From Steromphala cineraria (taxonomy: Eukaryota > Mollusca > Gastropoda > Trochida > Trochidae), in the NCBI GenBank assembly GCA_916613615.1, contig OU744734.1, positions 35,036,801 to 35,100,800 on the forward strand: a DNA stretch of 64,000 bases, given 5' to 3'. The position numbers were made by a program, and so were the translations under genes. The notes below the pieces were generated by a model. The model did not search any database, was not told the origin of the DNA, and was given only the letters and a program-made list of their open reading frames with translations. Shown here one piece after another: positions 59,015-64,000 of the stretch (positions are counted from its first letter, which is position 1; every line of letters starts with the position of its first letter).

Positions 59015-59400
59015 TAGACTAAAATATAGTCTCAGAAGTATTATTTTCACTATTGACAACATTTTTAAATAATTCGGATATATGTATTGAAGAAGAACAC
59101 GTTCTTATGTATAATCAACTTCTTTATTGCATGAAATGCGACGTTTGATAACGGTGTTAGTATCTACACCGAAACGTCACATTTCATGCAATAAAGAAGT
59201 TGATTGTCCATCAGAACTTGTTCTTCTTTATCAAACCTGCTTCTAAAATGCTTTTTAAAGAAATTCATGTATTATAACAAATGGAGCCCGGAAGATGCTT
59301 TAACTTCTGACCTGAGCGATCTAGACTTGCTATACTTTTCTAGACTGGGTTGGTCGCCAATTGAATATTTTTGCTCTAGGGTCTAGATGACACAAGTTAG
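59015..59400 (+). mobile_element. MULE-like MITE copy carrying a hairpin insertion
   Basis: TAGACTAAAATATAGTCTCA at the left, GGGTCTAGATGACACAAG at the right, and body words as at 40687. The body is interrupted at about 59070-59258 by sequence centred on a hairpin (TCAACTTCTTTATTGCATGA and AATGCGACGTTT against its complement at 59172-59204). TTTTTAAA flanks the insert on both sides. Confidence 0.7.
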
Positions 59401-59420
59401 TGGCACACTAAGGTTCTTGA

Positions 59421-59585
59421 TAGTCTAACAATTAGACTCTGAAATGATTTTTTTTCAATAAAACTAAAATTTAAAAAAAAATAATAATAATGAAAAGGAG
59501 ACTGATATTCCTTCATTTTCAGAGGTCTCAAGTCTTATTATAGACTTGCTTAGGCTTTTATTTTATTTTAGAGTCTGGCTGACAA
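59421..59585 (+). mobile_element. MULE-like MITE, copy d
   Basis: It begins TAGTCTAACAATTAGACTCT and ends GAGTCTGGCTGACAA. It is flanked by GGTTCTTGA at 59412-59420 and 59586-59594. A third copy of AAGGTTCTTGAGTTAAA follows after an A-rich run (59599-59620). Confidence 0.75.
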
Positions 59586-59624
59586 GGTTCTTGAGTTAAA
59601 AAAAAAAAGAAAAAAAAAAGGTTC

Positions 59625-61430
59625 TTGAGTTAAACATCAAGAGCCTCACAGCATGGAAGCTGTACAACACAAGACAGACACTAACCAAGCGAGTAATTCC
59701 TAACGCTAGCAAGCTACCGGTTTCGCCTCTGATCCCCGATATGTGTCTGCGAACCCCTTCAGCGTTCTTCATCCGTGTTTCTCTATGTGTGAATATATAT
59801 GACATCGACCAAGCGAGAAATTGACCGCTGTCAGAAGCTTGCGGAAAGCATCGGTTCGTGTGATTCCTAGATCAATAGCAACTGTTTCCAGAATTCTGGT
59901 GTTGTGTGAAACGTTTGTGGTATCACTTATGTCATAACGCATCTTTGCGAAAACCTAGAGCGTAATATATTTCTTATATTTATGTGTCATACTTTCTTTT
60001 CGAGCTGAAAAAGGCACCAGAAAACGATATAACAAAGGTGTAAGGTAAGCTTAACACAAAGTAAGTTTCGAGAATATGAACCCTATTAGATTAATTCTTT
60101 GCTTACACTTATATCACGTTTAATATATCTAATGTAGTCTGTATCTGTAGTAGGTTAGCGGCATATTTGTTACTAACTGCAAGACAGTGTATTATCAATG
60201 AATTAATTTTGTTAATGATGGTACACGAATCCTTTTCTCACCTCAAATGAATAAAGGGTGTTAACCAAATGGCCGCCATTGATTTTCGCTTATTACATGA
60301 TAGTTTCGTATATAACTACGCATTATCGGATTATTTTTGAGTTATTAACATGACATGAACTTATATCAGTTGTGGGAAATTTGAAAGATAAATTTTCCAA
60401 AAAATTTCTACTTCCACTTTAATGTTCCCAGGATCTTGGACAATCAAATTCTAATTAAGGCAATCTAAATAGATTTAGTACAGCAGCTAGTAGGACGTAG
60501 TACAAAACTGTTGAGCTAAATTTATTTGGATTGAAATTTAGGATTAGTATTAAAGTCAGAAATTATCCAAAATAGTGCAGTGTATATATATATATATACG
60601 AGAACATGTTGCCTCTATTTAACCCTTGTGCAGATAAGACTTGTGTATAATGGCTAATGCTAAGAGGTTAATGGGTGGTAGAGTTCTTGATGTTGTAACA
60701 GAGATACTCGCAAATAGGATCCAGATCTCCTCTCTTTGATATTGAGGGGGAATTGGGGGACTCAGCGTTCATTCGCCAGATATATAATTGTAATCAGTGC
60801 ATGGTGAAACGCAGGTGATACTAGCCAGTGTACTTCGTTACTGAGATCTTATCTAGAAACATGCCTTGAATTCCGCTTAATTGTAAGCAGATTCTGTGAG
60901 GATCATATGTATTGTAAGTATAAGATAGGTAAATCGTGTATTATGATAATAAGGAATAATAAATGAGGAATGGGGAAAATGTACACTTGCATGTTTATGA
61001 ACATTACGTTATCTGAAAATTAGCAGTCAAAATGAACGACAAAGGTCCATATATCGCGTGCATTTTGTAAGTTATTCGTGAAGATGTATGATGCATATTT
61101 TGAAGACTGCATTAGACTAGTACTGTTGTTTTATACCAAATGGTTGCGATTAAATTTATCGACAAATATGTTAAATTCTTAAATTTGGTATCAAAATAAT
61201 CAAAGAAGTAAACAATGTGAACAATTTTTCTTCATTTATATATGAATATGATGTATATCAATACGATATTAAGGTCAATTACAAGTAAATCAAGAATTTT
61301 CCACCACCTTAGTCTATCCAGTCTAATGTTTTCCTCACGAACGACGAAATACAAACGTCATTCAAGTATAAAGTATTGCAGAACTTCAGTAACCTAAAAT
61401 ATCACCAAAAAAATATTTATGAAAAATGTT
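59625..61430. other. Non-coding DNA with a decayed repeat
   Basis: An inverted relative of the AACACC-ATTCATTTGAGG repeat lies at 60240-60290 (CACCTCAAATGAATAAAGGG, AATGGCCGCCATTG), ending near CTTCCACTTTAATG at 60410-60424. A (TA)n run is at 60585-60598. No gene is supported. Confidence 0.4.
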
Positions 61431-61431
61431 C

Positions 61432-61830
61432 ATGCCCCATAATCGGAGATTTCGGGAGTATATTGTTTTTGCCCTGTCAGTGTGTTTGTCACAAAACAAA
61501 CTTTAACCTTGCTCATAACTTTTGATTGCTTAGGGGTAAAGCCTTGATATTTCACATGTGCGTCTATCATGATAAGACCTTTCTGATTAGGTCATAATTT
61601 TTACCTTATGACCTTGACTTTGGCGCAGCAAGCATTTTTGAAAACTTAAACCTTGGTCATAACTTGTAATTGGATAGACATAGACCTTTGATATTTCACA
61701 TGTGCGTCTATCATGATAAAACCTTTCAGATGAGGTCATAATGTTTTCCCTGGTGACCTTTGGGGAATATACATTTACAATGTACTGATTTCCGGGAGCA
61801 TCAGTGTTTAACAAATACATCGTGTACTAT
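61432..61830 (+). mobile_element. ~155-bp-core element, copy 3 (degenerate)
   Basis: ATGCCCCATAATCGGAGATT then GGGAGTATATTG at the left; CTTTAACCTTG-TCATAACTT core words twice; GGGAGCATCAGTGTTTAACA then ATACATC at the right. It is the oldest of the three copies. Confidence 0.7.
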
Positions 61831-61834
61831 TTTA

Positions 61835-63974
61835 ATGTTTTACATCATTAAGAAATGTCACCGAAAGGAAAATCTTAGCGATTCTGACCGATCCAGATTT
61901 TAGGATCATCATATTTAGGTTAACACCGGATCTGGTTGTCCGTTCTGACTGCATGTATTGTAAGTGCGGCATTAACCGGTGTTAACGGACTGATAATTGT
62001 CGGTCTGCGAGGAAGGGTTGTACTATCAGATCAAAGTAGCACCTTAATTCCCCTATATTTCACTCAACACGTCTTGTACCCCGGTACTTTTAGTCCATGG
62101 CTATATTTACAGGAGTTTTCAAAGATGGAAGGTAGATAAAATGTCGAACGAAATCCAGAATGCATTCTCAGGATGTCTAAACAATGACCACTCACGAAAA
62201 CCGTTTAAGATGCTACATACAAAGAAAATTGTTTTCACCTCTTTTGCTAGTCCTTATTTTGACTTTCTTACGTAAATTCAATGTTTTTTATTATGTACAT
62301 GTTTTTATGTTGATTTAAAAAATATAAATAAGTTTCAAGACCTTAGATCGAGAATCGCACCATGTACAGTAATGTAAGAGTTGTTTATAAATTAAATTGA
62401 TATACACTGGGAGACACGTGACCGAAATTCGGATATGAACTTTCCCATGTAAGACACGCATGCAATAATATTTAACTCTTAATCATTTGTGATATTAACA
62501 AATTCCAACGAACAGCTGTTTAAATGAATCGTACCAAAGAACCCAACTGTTAATGTTTGAAATTAAAAAGTCAACGTTAATTTCAGGCTATTAAAAGCCT
62601 ATATACAGAAAGTCCGTTGACGTACGTTTTAAGACGCTGTCAATTATGCGGTTGAACATAAACAATCATGCTCTGCACGTGCATGTAAATTTCACGTGAA
62701 ATTAGCACACCGGCTGCCTGTCATTATGTCATGGTGATGACGGGTGCATGTTTTTCTCGTGCACTGAAACGTATGATTGTGTGTGATTAACACGTTTTGC
62801 AGAATACGTTGAGTTATGTTTTTCTTATCTTTTGACTTATTTCATAACCTACTTAAACTTTTCACCTTTTAACGATGAGGTTGGTAAACGTTCTGTTTTG
62901 GATTCTGACAAGACTTTTGTTAAACGTTTTGAGCTGTTAATTAAGCAAGAGACCAAATCAGAAATATCCTTGATTCTGTTTCTGCAACTGAGCAAATAAA
63001 TACATACAAGAATCCCGAAATTCTTTTCATGACATTAAGAAAAGACAGCAGTTTCTGAATTGCCTACATAGACGTGTTCAGTCAATGTAAATAGTTATAT
63101 TTGAATGTTTCAGGTTTACATAACGATTGCATTGTGTTTGGCTGAAATTGACACCGTGTTGAAAATAACGAACCTTTTGTCGAAACATGCATTTAAAGTA
63201 AAGAAAAGTAATTTTTAAAAGAAATATAAAGAATACGCCTAAGATCTAGATACAAAGAAAACAGTCAAATTGTGTCTTAATTTCAGATCTCATTCCAAAA
63301 TAAGGTCAGTTTACATTCACAGAAAACCCACTTCTCCGAGGTTTGCCGAAACATTCGGAACTGCTATGCCTGACATCTGAAACCTCGAAACGAAGATGTG
63401 CAAACGTTATAGGGAATTAACGGGCAATAAAAGTCAAGTGGTAGACAATGTCGAACACATGCTATGGTTGTCGAAGGTAACAATCATGTTGGTAAAAACT
63501 GTTCATGGCCAAATACCAATGTTTACCATTTTTTATCAAAGTTCACCGCACGGAAACCTCCCGCGGTAAACTGAGAATTTCGATGCAGAGTTTGTTTATA
63601 GTGATATTTACCACAGCATGAACACGTATAATTGGAGCAAGGAATTTGAGAGAGTATTTATAATGGCGAAGGATTTCGCCCGTAAATGTTTACAAATCAA
63701 ATGCATGTTGCCCGACTTTGAAGGGTATCTTTTAACTCTACATGGTATCTTGTGAAGGCGGAAGGTCGAAGGTCACAGAAAGGAGACCCCTTGTTCCCAC
63801 CCATATCGTTCAAGGCAAGGATTTTGAATTTGAAATTACGCAATTTGTTTTAGAACTCATTCAAATGATATGATTAATATTGCTTGAACGACTCCTTATC
63901 ATAGGTTTCAACGTTTTACTAATTGTATCAACATTGAATAAGAAACAATAAACATGTTTACTTTAACTGAACCT
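61835..63974. other. Non-coding DNA at the right edge
   Basis: No exon is recognised. A local inverted repeat, GGTTAACACCGG / CCGGTGTTAAC, lies at about 61918-61987; CACGTG sites lie at about 62416, 62678 and 62692. Confidence 0.4.
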
Positions 63975-63978
63975 TTAA

Positions 63979-64000
63979 AGGGGCAGTAGCACGTTTTTTG
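63979..64000 (+). mobile_element. TTAA-target MITE, left end only (cut by window)
   Basis: TTAA at 63975-63978, then AGGGGCAGTAGCACGTTTTT, identical to the left end of the copy at 15484. The rest lies outside the window. Confidence 0.75.

Noticed and set aside
61936..62139. 67-codon frame with signal-peptide-like start
   Set aside because: The hydrophobic start overlaps a local inverted repeat (GGTTAACACCGG / CCGGTGTTAAC); there is no promoter cluster, no donor and no similarity I recognise.

Overview
This is an AT-rich, repeat-dense piece of animal nuclear DNA, most likely from a bivalve or other mollusc. Three things suggest this: spliced genes with GT-AG introns; several repeat types familiar from mollusc genomes (elements with a CCGTCTGTC leader and internal tandem cores, short retroposons ending in CTCAC-type tails, GGGAGATAACTC fragments); and no compact or prokaryote-like coding. 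Almost every open frame over 60 codons is accidental or lies inside a repeat.

Positions 1 to about 24,500 hold the 3' part of one plus-strand gene, an organellar Na+/H+ exchanger of the SLC9A6/A7/A9 (NHE6/7/9) type. Three exons (1569-1663, 3301-3409, 4976-5110) join in frame and encode the conserved cytoplasmic tail. Two candidate last exons follow: 9949-10002 (short, possibly alternative) and 23041-23133 (the better match to the family's C-terminal block). The membrane domain lies upstream of the window. The introns carry a 97-bp satellite, two elements with 144-bp tandem cores, two elements with about 155-bp cores, a TIR element with a tRNA-like core, and a 22-bp TGTACA minisatellite.

Positions 24,500-46,850 appear intergenic. 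They contain MITEs with TA, TTA and TTAA target sites, a 100-bp tandem array, retroposon tails and the first members of a MITE family with 9-bp target duplications. At 46,890-47,110 there is a compact promoter-like cluster (CCAAT, PBX/MEIS decamer, E-box, GC-box) followed by a signal-peptide first exon with a good donor, and a compatible second exon at 49,630. The rest, 49,800-64,000, is again mainly repeats, with one ETS/YY1 promoter-like site near 55,570.

The most notable features are in the mobile DNA. A 428-bp element at 56319-56746 has 66-bp TIRs starting CACTGTG and a 5-bp duplication, as in Transib/RAG-like transposons. It sits inside a TTAA-type MITE whose other copies show the empty site. 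A second family (34.6-59.6 kb) has 9-bp duplications, exact in three copies. All assignments are by eye; no searches were run.
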